From: Dechloromonas sp. UBA6271 | Lineage (GTDB): Bacteria > Pseudomonadota > Gammaproteobacteria > Burkholderiales > Rhodocyclaceae | Assembly (NCBI GenBank): GCA_002440665.1 | Contig: DJUX01000011.1 | Span: 1 to 20,833, forward strand | Direction: 5' to 3' | Length of the DNA: 20,833 bases | Shown: piece after piece, positions 15,071-20,833 of the stretch | Numbering within the stretch: the stretch's first letter is position 1 | How the letters are laid out: each line of letters begins with the position of its first letter | The notes under the pieces: generated by a model | Databases searched by the model: none | What the model was told of the DNA's origin: nothing | Seen by the model: only the letters and a program-made list of their open reading frames with translations | Program-made: the position numbers and the translations under genes

Positions 15071-16147
15071 TTAGTGCGGGAACGGCCACAAACGCAGTTT
15101 CTCCTTGGCGATCTGCCACAGACGGGCCAGCCCGTGCGGCTCGACGATCAGGAAGAACATGATCAGCGCCCCGAACACCAGAATCTGGATGTGCGACACG
15201 GTGGCGCTGGAAAACGGCAGGCCGAAGAGACCGGCGAAAAACGGCAAGGCAATGTCTAGGAAAATCGGCAGCAGCAGAATGAAGGCCGCGCCGAGGAAGC
15301 TGCCCATGATCGAACCGACACCACCGATGATGATCATGAACAGGATCTTGAACGACATTTCCAGCGAAAAGCCGTCCGGCTCGACCGAACCGAGGTAGCA
15401 GAAGGCGTAGAGCGCACCGGCCACGCCGCAGTAGAAGGAGCTGACGGCAAAGGCGAGTAGCTTGGTCGGCATCAGGCGGATGCCGATGACCGAGGCGGCA
15501 ACATCCATGTCGCGCACCGCCATCCAGGCCCGGCCGGTCGTCGAGCGCACCATGTTTTTGGCCCCCAGCGCCATGAAAACGACGATGGAAAGCACCAGCA
15601 GGTATTTCTCGACCGGCGTATTCAGTTCATGACCGAAGAGCATCAGCTTCTGCGTCGAAATCACGCCCGACGATGAGTTGTTGGAGAGCCAGGGAAATTT
15701 GGTCAGACACCAGACGATGAAGAACTGCGCCGCCAGCGTCGCCACCGCCAGATAGAAGCCCTTGATGCGCAGCGATGGCAGGCCGAACAGGATGCCAACG
15801 CCTGCTGCGGTCAACCCGGCGCAGATGAAGGAAACCAGGATCGGGATGCCTTCGACGCGCAACTGGAAGTTGTAGGCGGCATAGGCACCGACCGCCATGA
15901 AAGCCGCCGAACCGAGCGACAACTGGCCGGCATAGCCGGTCAAGATGTTGAGTCCAAGCGCTGCCAGCGCGAAGATCAGGAACGGGATCAGGATCGCCGA
16001 GAACCAGTATTCGCTGGCCAGCAACGGGACGCCGAGGAAGGCGATGGCCAGCAGGACGATCAGGCCGATACGATCTTGGCGGATGGGAAAGAGTTGTTGG
16101 TCAGCAGCGTAACTTGTCTTGAACTGACCGGCTTCACGGTAAAGCAT
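15071..16147 (-). CDS. livM: Liv-type ABC transporter permease LivM
   Basis: A 358-residue inner-membrane permease of the BPD_transp_2 family. An N-terminal ~25-residue cytoplasmic segment precedes roughly nine membrane helices. Family hallmarks are LGLNILTGYAGQLSLGSAAFMAVGAYAAY (split: LGLNILTGYAG then QLSLGSAAFM, about 64-84), the cytoplasmic coupling stretch GRAWMAVRDMDVAASVIGI, where the EAA-like loop contacts the ATPases, and GGVGSIMGSFLGA near 275-287. AGAGGA lies 9 nt before the ATG. It is 16 bp downstream of livH and 39 bp upstream of the binding-protein gene. It forms the translocation channel with LivH. Confidence 0.93.
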   Translation of the reverse strand: MLYREAGQFKTSYAADQQLFPIRQDRIGLIVLLAIAFLGVPLLASEYWFSAILIPFLIFALAALGLNILTGYAGQLSLGSAAFMAVGAYAAYNFQLRVEGIPILVSFICAGLTAAGVGILFGLPSLRIKGFYLAVATLAAQFFIVWCLTKFPWLSNNSSSGVISTQKLMLFGHELNTPVEKYLLVLSIVVFMALGAKNMVRSTTGRAWMAVRDMDVAASVIGIRLMPTKLLAFAVSSFYCGVAGALYAFCYLGSVEPDGFSLEMSFKILFMIIIGGVGSIMGSFLGAAFILLLPIFLDIALPFFAGLFGLPFSSATVSHIQILVFGALIMFFLIVEPHGLARLWQIAKEKLRLWPFPH

Positions 16148-16163
16148 GGTTTTCTATCCTCTC

Positions 16164-17078
16164 TCAGACGCGGTCGATGTGGCGTTCGCCAAACAGCCCT
16201 TCAGGCCTGACGAGAAGGAACAGCAGTGCCAGCACATAAGGGAACCAGCCCTCGATACCGCCGAAATTGCCGCCGAACAGATCCTGCATGACCGGCGGAA
16301 TGTAGATTTCCGCCAGTTTTTCCGAAGCGCCGATGATCAGGCCACCGACGATGGCGCCCGGCACCGAGGTGAAGCCACCAAGGATCAGCACCGGCAGCGC
16401 CTTGAGCGCAGTGAAAGTGAGCGCAAACTGCACACCGTTGCGGGCACCCCACATCATGCCGGCGACCAGCGCCACAAACCCGGCGACACCCCAGACGATG
16501 GCCCAGATGTTCTGCAGCGGGATGCCGATCGACAGCGCGGCCTGGTGGTCGTCCGCCACCGCGCGCAGGGCGCGGCCGATGCGGGTGTATTGGAAGAACA
16601 GCGCCAGCGTGGCGACGAGCAGCGAGGCGACCCCGGCGGCGACCAGATCGAACTTGGAAATCACCATGTTCCAGTTGTCGAGAATCCAGGGAATCGGCTC
16701 ATCGACGATGCCCAGTTCGAGCGCCCGCGGTTCGCTGCCGAAAACCATCGGCGCCAGCCCTTCGATGAAGAAGGCGAGGCCGATGGTCGCCATGAACAGG
16801 GCGATCGGCGGCTGGTTGACCAGTTTGCGCAGCACGAATTTCTCGGTGGCGATACCGAACAGCGTCATGATCGTGAAGGCCAGAATCACCGCCAGCCACA
16901 ATGGCGCGCCCCACTCCATGACGCCGACCACCGACAGCGCGGCCAAGTAGACCATGGCGCCCTGGGCAAAGTTGAACACCCCGGAAGCCTTGTAGATCAG
17001 CACGAAACCCAGTGCGACCAGGGCATACATGACCCCGGACAGCAGGCCGCCAATAAGCACTTCAAAGAAAAAATTCAT
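16164..17078 (-). CDS. livH: Liv-type ABC transporter permease LivH
   Basis: A 304-residue inner-membrane permease of the same superfamily as LivM, of usual LivH length. The N-terminal region has GLLSGVMYALVALGFVLIYK and FNFAQGAMVYLAALS, classical LivH motifs, and the coupling loop reads YTRIGRALRAVADDHQAA. The late GGFTSVPGAIVGGLIIG is also typical. GGGAG at 17087-17091, overlapping the livG stop codon, precedes the ATG by 8 nt, so livG and livH are probably translationally linked. With LivM it forms the membrane channel. Confidence 0.94.
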   Translation of the reverse strand: MNFFFEVLIGGLLSGVMYALVALGFVLIYKASGVFNFAQGAMVYLAALSVVGVMEWGAPLWLAVILAFTIMTLFGIATEKFVLRKLVNQPPIALFMATIGLAFFIEGLAPMVFGSEPRALELGIVDEPIPWILDNWNMVISKFDLVAAGVASLLVATLALFFQYTRIGRALRAVADDHQAALSIGIPLQNIWAIVWGVAGFVALVAGMMWGARNGVQFALTFTALKALPVLILGGFTSVPGAIVGGLIIGASEKLAEIYIPPVMQDLFGGNFGGIEGWFPYVLALLFLLVRPEGLFGERHIDRV

Positions 17079-17090
17079 CTCGCCCGCTCC

Positions 17091-17873
17091 CTAGTGACCA
17101 GCGCCCAGATAGGCCTTGATCACATCCTCGTTGTTCTTGACTTCATCCGGCACGCCGTCGCCGATCTTCTTGCCGTAGTCGAGCACGACGACGCGGTCGG
17201 AGATGTCCATGACGACGCCCATGTCGTGTTCGATCAGGACGATGGTGGTGCCGAACTGGTCATTGACGTCGAGGATGAAACGGCACATGTCCTGTTTTTC
17301 CTCGACGTTCATGCCGGCCATCGGCTCGTCGAGGAGCAGCATGGACGGCTCGGCGGCCAGCGCGCGGGCAAGTTCGACGCGCTTCTGCAGGCCATAAGGC
17401 AGGCGGCCAACCGGCGTCTTGCGGATATGCTGGATTTCGAGGAAGTCGATGACTTCTTCCACCTTCTGGCGGTGCTCGAGTTCCTCCTTGCGGGCACGGC
17501 CGAACCACAGCGCATGCTCGATGAAGTTGGACTTCATCTTGGTGATGCGCCCGGTCATGATGTTGTCGAGCACGGTCATGCCCTTGAACAGCGCGATGTT
17601 CTGGAAGGTGCGGGCGATGTTCTGCTGCGCCGCCATGTGCGGCTCCATCTTCTTGCGTTCGTTGCCATGCCAGAAGATCTTGCCTTCCTGCGGGTGGTAA
17701 ACGCCGTTGATGACGTTGAGCATCGAGCTCTTGCCGGCACCGTTGGGACCGATAATGGCGCGGATCTCATGCTCGCGGACATTGAAGGAAATATCGGTCA
17801 GCGCCTTGACGCCGCCGAAGCGCAGGGAAATGTTCTGCAGGTCGAGAATGACGTCGCCTATTTTCTTGCTCAT
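17091..17873 (-). CDS. livG: Liv-type ABC transporter ATP-binding protein LivG
   Basis: A 260-residue ATPase partner of LivF. Walker A is GPNGAGKSS (about 42-50), the signature region is LPYGLQKRVELARAL (the LivG-type YG-Q variant of LSGGQ), Walker B is MLLLDEPMAGMN, and the switch histidine lies in IEHDMGVVMDISD. A basic/Met-rich insert after the Q-loop (RTFQNIALFKGMTV) is typical of the family. It starts only 2 bp after the stop of the acyl-CoA ligase gene, with a weak ribosome-binding site, implying coupled translation. The fixed ligase-livG junction is good evidence that transport and CoA activation are one unit. Confidence 0.94.
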   Translation of the reverse strand: MSKKIGDVILDLQNISLRFGGVKALTDISFNVREHEIRAIIGPNGAGKSSMLNVINGVYHPQEGKIFWHGNERKKMEPHMAAQQNIARTFQNIALFKGMTVLDNIMTGRITKMKSNFIEHALWFGRARKEELEHRQKVEEVIDFLEIQHIRKTPVGRLPYGLQKRVELARALAAEPSMLLLDEPMAGMNVEEKQDMCRFILDVNDQFGTTIVLIEHDMGVVMDISDRVVVLDYGKKIGDGVPDEVKNNEDVIKAYLGAGH

Positions 17874-17875
17874 AT

Positions 17876-19843
17876 TCAGGCAGCCTTTTTCACGATCGGG
17901 AAGGTTTTCGCATCGATGATCTTGAGGTCGGCCGACACCTTGCCACGGCGACCATCTTCGAACTTGACCTCGGTTTCGATGAACTGATTCGATTTGCCGG
18001 AATACAGCGCGTCGATCAGCACCTTGTATTTCTCGGCAACGAAATTGCGGCGTACCTTGCGCGTCCGCGTCAGTTCGTCGTCGTCCGGATCGAGCTCCTT
18101 GTGCAGCACCAGGAAGCGGTGGATCTGCGAATCAGCAACCATCGTGTCATGAACCAGATCGGCATTGATCTGCTCGACGCATTCGCGGATCAGTTCCAGC
18201 ACTTCCGGCTTGCCGGCGAGATCGGCATAACCGGAATAGGCGATACCGCGGCGCTCGGCCCAGTTACCGACGGCGCCGACGTCGATATTGACGAAGGCGC
18301 AGACCATGTCGCGGTCGTGGCCAAAGCAGACGACTTCCTTGATGTGCTGGAAGAACTTCAGCTTGTTCTCGATATAGTTGGGAGCGAACATCGCGCCGTT
18401 CGACAGCTTGCCGACGTCCTTGGCCCGGTCGATGATCTTCAGGTGGCCATCCTCGTCGAGGAAGCCGGCGTCGCCGGTCATGAAGTAGCCGTCGGCGTTG
18501 AGCGACTCGGCGGTGGCATCCGGGCGCTTGTAGTATTCCTTCAAGAGCATCGGCCCCTTGACCAGCACTTCGCCGTTGTCGGCGATCTTGATTTCGACGC
18601 CCGGCGCCGGCTGGCCGACGGAATCGAACTTGATTTGGCCGTCCGGCTGCAGGCAGACGTAGGCGCAGGTTTCGGTCTGGCCGTAGAACTGCTTGAGGTT
18701 GATGCCCATCGAGCGGTAGAAGCGGAAGAGTTCCGGCCCGATCGCCGCGCCGGCGGTGTAGGCGACCTTGATCCGGCTCATGCCGAGCACGTTGCGCAAC
18801 GGGCCATAGACCAGCAGGTTGCCGAGCCAGTACTGCAGGCGGTCCCCGAAGCCGACCGACTTGCCATCGAGGATATCGGCGCCGCAACGCTTGGCCACCG
18901 CCATGAAGTGGTGGAACATCTTCTGTTTGAACTTGCCGGCGTCTTCCATGCGGATCATCACCGAGGTCAGCAGGCTTTCGAAGACGCGCGGCGGCGCGAA
19001 ATAGCAGGTCGGGCCGATTTCGCGCAGGTCGGTCATCACCGTCTCGCCCGATTCCGGGCAGTTGATGGTGAAACCGGCGACCAGCGCCTGGGCGTAGGAG
19101 AACAGGTGATCGCCGACCCAAGCCATGGGCAGGTAGGAGAGGATGTCGCCATCGGCGCCCAGCTTGTCGACCTGCACCCCGCCTTGGGCGGCGGCAATGA
19201 AGGCGGCGTGCGTCTGGCAGACGCCCTTCGGCTTGCCGGTAGTGCCCGAGGTGTAGAGCATCACCGAGACGTCGTCGTAATGGCCCTTCTCGATTTCGGT
19301 ATTGAGGAAGTCCGGGTGATTCCGGTCGTGAATCCGCCCCATTTCCATCAGCTCGTGAATATCGTGCAGGAAGGGCTGGGTGTAATGGCGCATGCCGCGC
19401 GGATCGTCGTAGATGACGTGTTCGAGGGTGCCAACCTCGCCCATCACTTCGAGCATCTTGTCGACCTGCTCCTGGTCCTCGACGACTGCGAAGCGGATGC
19501 TGGCATCCTGCAGCACGAAGAGCATTTCAGCAGCGACCGCGTCCTGGTACAGCGGCACCGGCACACCACCGAGACATTGGGCGGCAGTCATCATCATGTA
19601 GAGATGCGGCCGGTTGTCGCCAATGATGGCCAGGTTGTCGCCGCGCTTGAAGCCGAGCGAGGCCAGCCCGCAGGCCAGCGCGCGCACCCGCTCGTTGACG
19701 TCGGCCCACGACCAGGTCTGCCAGATCCCCAGATATTTTTCGCGCATCGCCGGGGCTGCCGGACGAGTCTTGGCATGATTCAACAGCAGACGCGGGAAAG
19801 TATGCAGCCCATCCACGGATGCGAAATTTGCCTGACCAGGCAT
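17876..19843 (-). CDS. Long-chain-type AMP-forming acyl-CoA ligase
   Basis: A 655-residue adenylate-forming enzyme of the long-chain acyl-CoA synthetase group; it makes an acyl-CoA from a carboxylic acid, ATP and CoA. Motifs in order: P-loop YTSGTTGKPKG (197-207), YLPMAWVGDH, YGQTE (387-391), TGD (456-458), and DRAKDVGKLSNGAMFAPNYIE from 472. A C-terminal TRTRKVRRNFVAEKY carries basic residues where the catalytic lysine is expected. The ATG at 19843 has GAGGAG 6 nt upstream, preferred to an in-frame ATG at 19948 that would read through the likely operator. It is the first gene of the operon, followed by livG at 2 bp. Proteins of this size linked to Liv transporters often activate aromatic or medium/long-chain acids; the actual substrate is unknown. 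Confidence 0.92.
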   Translation of the reverse strand: MPGQANFASVDGLHTFPRLLLNHAKTRPAAPAMREKYLGIWQTWSWADVNERVRALACGLASLGFKRGDNLAIIGDNRPHLYMMMTAAQCLGGVPVPLYQDAVAAEMLFVLQDASIRFAVVEDQEQVDKMLEVMGEVGTLEHVIYDDPRGMRHYTQPFLHDIHELMEMGRIHDRNHPDFLNTEIEKGHYDDVSVMLYTSGTTGKPKGVCQTHAAFIAAAQGGVQVDKLGADGDILSYLPMAWVGDHLFSYAQALVAGFTINCPESGETVMTDLREIGPTCYFAPPRVFESLLTSVMIRMEDAGKFKQKMFHHFMAVAKRCGADILDGKSVGFGDRLQYWLGNLLVYGPLRNVLGMSRIKVAYTAGAAIGPELFRFYRSMGINLKQFYGQTETCAYVCLQPDGQIKFDSVGQPAPGVEIKIADNGEVLVKGPMLLKEYYKRPDATAESLNADGYFMTGDAGFLDEDGHLKIIDRAKDVGKLSNGAMFAPNYIENKLKFFQHIKEVVCFGHDRDMVCAFVNIDVGAVGNWAERRGIAYSGYADLAGKPEVLELIRECVEQINADLVHDTMVADSQIHRFLVLHKELDPDDDELTRTRKVRRNFVAEKYKVLIDALYSGKSNQFIETEVKFEDGRRGKVSADLKIIDAKTFPIVKKAA

Positions 19844-19849
19844 TCTTGT

Positions 19850-19855
19850 CTCCTC
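19850..19855 (-). promoter_or_regulatory. Ribosome-binding site fixing the acyl-CoA ligase start
   Basis: GAGGAG on the minus strand, 6 nt before the ATG at 19843. It excludes the longer reading from 19948, which would place the palindromic operator inside the gene. Confidence 0.8.
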
Positions 19856-19878
19856 TCGCCGCGCCTCGGTGGGCCACG

Positions 19879-19896
19879 GTCTAACGTTCGTTTGAC
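19879..19896. promoter_or_regulatory. Palindromic operator upstream of the ligase-liv operon (TetR-style)
   Basis: GTCTAACGTTCGTTTGAC is an 18-bp inverted repeat with 7 of 9 base pairs symmetric (GTC-AACG..CGTT-GAC). It lies 36 bp upstream of the ligase ATG, where a repressor would block initiation. The AACG-NN-CGTT core resembles sites of TetR-family regulators of acyl-CoA or aromatic catabolism; that identification is inferred. No TetR gene lies in the window. Confidence 0.55.
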
Positions 19897-19988
19897 GCAT
19901 TGTGTCCATTGCCGCCCACTGCGTAAACCTTGCAGTGCACCACGGCAACGACTCACTGTAGGCGCAGAGTCTAGGGAGATTGCCGGCT

Positions 19989-19994
19989 TATAAT
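19989..19994 (+). promoter_or_regulatory. -10 element of the Crp/Fnr-family gene
   Basis: A perfect TATAAT, placing the transcription start near 20001, about 24 nt before the chosen TTG start. No good -35 is visible, so activator help is possible. An imperfect repeat, TGTC-N8-GACA (19995-20010), directly follows and could be an autoregulatory site; this is speculative. Confidence 0.5.
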
Positions 19995-20024
19995 TGTCAC
20001 CTGGCAGACATTCCGGGAAATATT

Positions 20025-20699
20025 TTGAAAAACGCAGAGGAGTTGCTGCGCACCTCGCTGTGGGGGCAGGCGCTGACCGAGGCCGAAATGGCCAAGGCGC
20101 TTGCCGGCACCAGCGAGCGCATCTTTGCCGCCGGCGCCTTCATCTGCATGAAGGGCCAGCCGGTCGATTACTGGATGGGCGTCATCGACGGGCTGGGCAA
20201 GATGGCCAGCCACTGGACGACCGGCAAGACCACCTCGCTGACCGGCATCAGCTCCGGCGGCTGGTTCGGCGAAGGCTCGCTGCTCAAGAACGAGGTTCGC
20301 CGCTACGACGTCATGGCGCTGCGCGAATCGCGCATTGCCTTCATGAACCGCAGCACCTTCCTGTGGCTGATGGATCACAGCATCCCCTTCAACCGCTACC
20401 TGATCACGCAGTTGAACGAACGCCTCGGACAATTCATCGGCATGATGGAAAACGAGCGCATGCTCGACACCGACGCCCGCATCGCCCGTTGTCTCGCCGG
20501 TCTGTTCAATCCCGTGCTCTACCCGGGCACCAACCGCCTGCTGCAGATTTCCCAGGAAGAACTCGGCTACCTGGCCGGCGTTTCCCGGCAGCGGGCCAAC
20601 CAAGCGCTCAAGACGCTCGAGGACGCCGGCCTGGTGCGCAGCGAATACGGCGGCATCAACATCCTCGAGCTGGACGGACTGCGCCGCTTCGGCGACTGA
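20025..20699 (+). CDS. Crp/Fnr-family transcriptional regulator
   Basis: A 224-residue regulator with an N-terminal cyclic-nucleotide-binding-like beta barrel (FAAGAFICMKGQPVDYWMGV, GGWFGEGSLL), a long dimerisation helix around 115-145, and a C-terminal winged helix (ISQEELGYLAGVSRQRANQAL as recognition region). The barrel lacks the N-terminal cysteine cluster of FNR, so an oxygen-sensing Fe-S cluster is unlikely; residues of a true cAMP pocket are not clearly conserved. The frame is open from a TTG at 19980, but a perfect TATAAT lies inside that extension, so I chose TTG at 20025, preceded by GGGA at 6 nt. It diverges from the ligase-liv operon and is the natural candidate to control it. The effector is unknown. 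A terminator follows. Confidence 0.87.
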   Translation: MKNAEELLRTSLWGQALTEAEMAKALAGTSERIFAAGAFICMKGQPVDYWMGVIDGLGKMASHWTTGKTTSLTGISSGGWFGEGSLLKNEVRRYDVMALRESRIAFMNRSTFLWLMDHSIPFNRYLITQLNERLGQFIGMMENERMLDTDARIARCLAGLFNPVLYPGTNRLLQISQEELGYLAGVSRQRANQALKTLEDAGLVRSEYGGINILELDGLRRFGD

Positions 20700-20701
20700 C
20701 T

Positions 20702-20713
20702 GTTGCGGTCGAC
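20702..20713 (+). repeat. Iterated word GTTGCGGTCGAC, copy 10 (intergenic)
   Basis: Copy with T at the second position, beginning 2 bp after the regulator's stop codon. This non-coding position shows that the word is not explained by protein sequence. Confidence 0.85.
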
Positions 20714-20759
20714 CATGTAAAAAGGCCGAAAACCAAAACCCGGCCAACGGCAAATAAAA

Positions 20760-20790
20760 ACGGCGAGGTTTTTGGCCTCGCCGTCTTTTT
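20760..20790. terminator. Strong, probably bidirectional Rho-independent terminator
   Basis: Perfect 9-bp arms ACGGCGAGG (20760-20768) and CCTCGCCGT (20776-20784) enclose a 7-nt loop. TCTTTTT follows on the plus strand and an A-rich stretch precedes it, giving a T-run on the minus strand as well. It ends the Crp/Fnr transcript 60 bp after the stop and may serve a convergent gene beyond the window. Confidence 0.85.
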
Positions 20791-20805
20791 GTCTCCCAAC
20801 CCTTG

Positions 20806-20829
20806 GGAAGGAGTTGTCGTTCTCCTTCC
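20806..20829. repeat. Hairpin at the window edge
   Basis: GGAAGGAG (20806-20813) and CTCCTTCC (20822-20829) form a perfect 8-bp stem with an 8-nt loop, 15 bp after the terminator. The window ends 4 bp later, so it cannot be assigned. It may be a second terminator of a convergent gene or a leader structure. Confidence 0.45.
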
Positions 20830-20833
20830 GGCC

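Noticed and set aside
2449..20713. Haemophilus-type uptake sequence
   Set aside because: The word shares TGCGGT with the core AAGTGCGGT, but the AAG prefix is absent and the downstream GTCGAC is constant here. The overlap is probably coincidental; an unrelated uptake-type role remains possible.
20724..20745. Small hairpin GGCCG/CGGCC upstream of the main terminator
   Set aside because: A 5-bp stem with a 12-nt A-rich loop is weak next to the strong hairpin at 20760-20784.
1..20833. CRISPR array, tRNA, rRNA, insertion sequence or prophage
   Set aside because: No regularly spaced direct repeats, no cloverleaf or rRNA-like sequence, and no transposase, integrase or phage gene were found. The iterated 12-mer is irregularly spaced and occurs in both orientations.

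Overview
The window is high-GC (except for a less GC-rich first gene) and densely packed. Its gene content (PEP-CTERM protein, PhaM-type PHA granule protein, fused indolepyruvate:ferredoxin oxidoreductase, Liv-type ABC transporter linked to acyl-CoA ligases) fits a betaproteobacterium, most likely Rhodocyclales (Azoarcus/Thauera/Dechloromonas-like). This placement is inferred from gene families and not from a marker gene. No rRNA, tRNA, CRISPR, transposase, integrase or phage gene was seen. No gap between genes exceeds about 215 bases.

Layout. (1) 137-1570, minus: secreted phytase-like esterase-domain protein with a PEP-CTERM sorting signal. (2) 1783-7610, plus: fused indolepyruvate:ferredoxin oxidoreductase, a small three-helix membrane protein, and a membrane sensor histidine kinase, closely spaced or overlapping. 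(3) 7580-8245, minus: NarL-type response regulator, convergent with and overlapping the kinase by 31 bp. (4) 8335-8805, plus: phaM. (5) 19843 down to 8807, minus: ten collinear genes. In transcription order these are a long-chain-type acyl-CoA ligase, livG, livH, livM, a periplasmic binding protein, livF, a PaaK-like aryl-CoA ligase, a secreted Cys-containing hypothetical, a racemase-type CaiB/BaiF protein and an AEC permease. (6) 20025-20699, plus: a divergent Crp/Fnr-family regulator, followed by a strong bidirectional terminator.

Working model (inference): the Liv-type transporter imports a carboxylic acid, probably aromatic or branched. One of the two AMP-forming ligases activates it, and the racemase/CoA-transferase-family enzyme processes the CoA ester. 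The 2-oxoacid oxidoreductase would feed arylacetyl-CoA from amino-acid-derived aryl-pyruvates into the same CoA-thioester pool. The kinase/regulator pair and phaM may connect this to carbon storage, but only proximity supports that.

The most unusual signal is at the DNA level. A 12-mer, GYTGCGGTCGAC, occurs ten times in 20.8 kb, eight times inside genes and twice between them. Within genes, seven of eight copies are in the same sense and the same reading phase, encoding (A/V)AVD. Every AAVD tetrapeptide I found in the predicted proteins uses these exact nucleotides. Copies tend to sit in linkers and extensions. This looks like selection or spread of a DNA word (uptake-type or protein-binding iterated site), not protein conservation. 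Other points of interest are a 101-nt nested hairpin after livF, a palindromic TetR-style operator before the ligase operon, a receiver-like tail lacking the phospho-Asp on the kinase, and a degenerate P-loop in the PaaK-like ligase.
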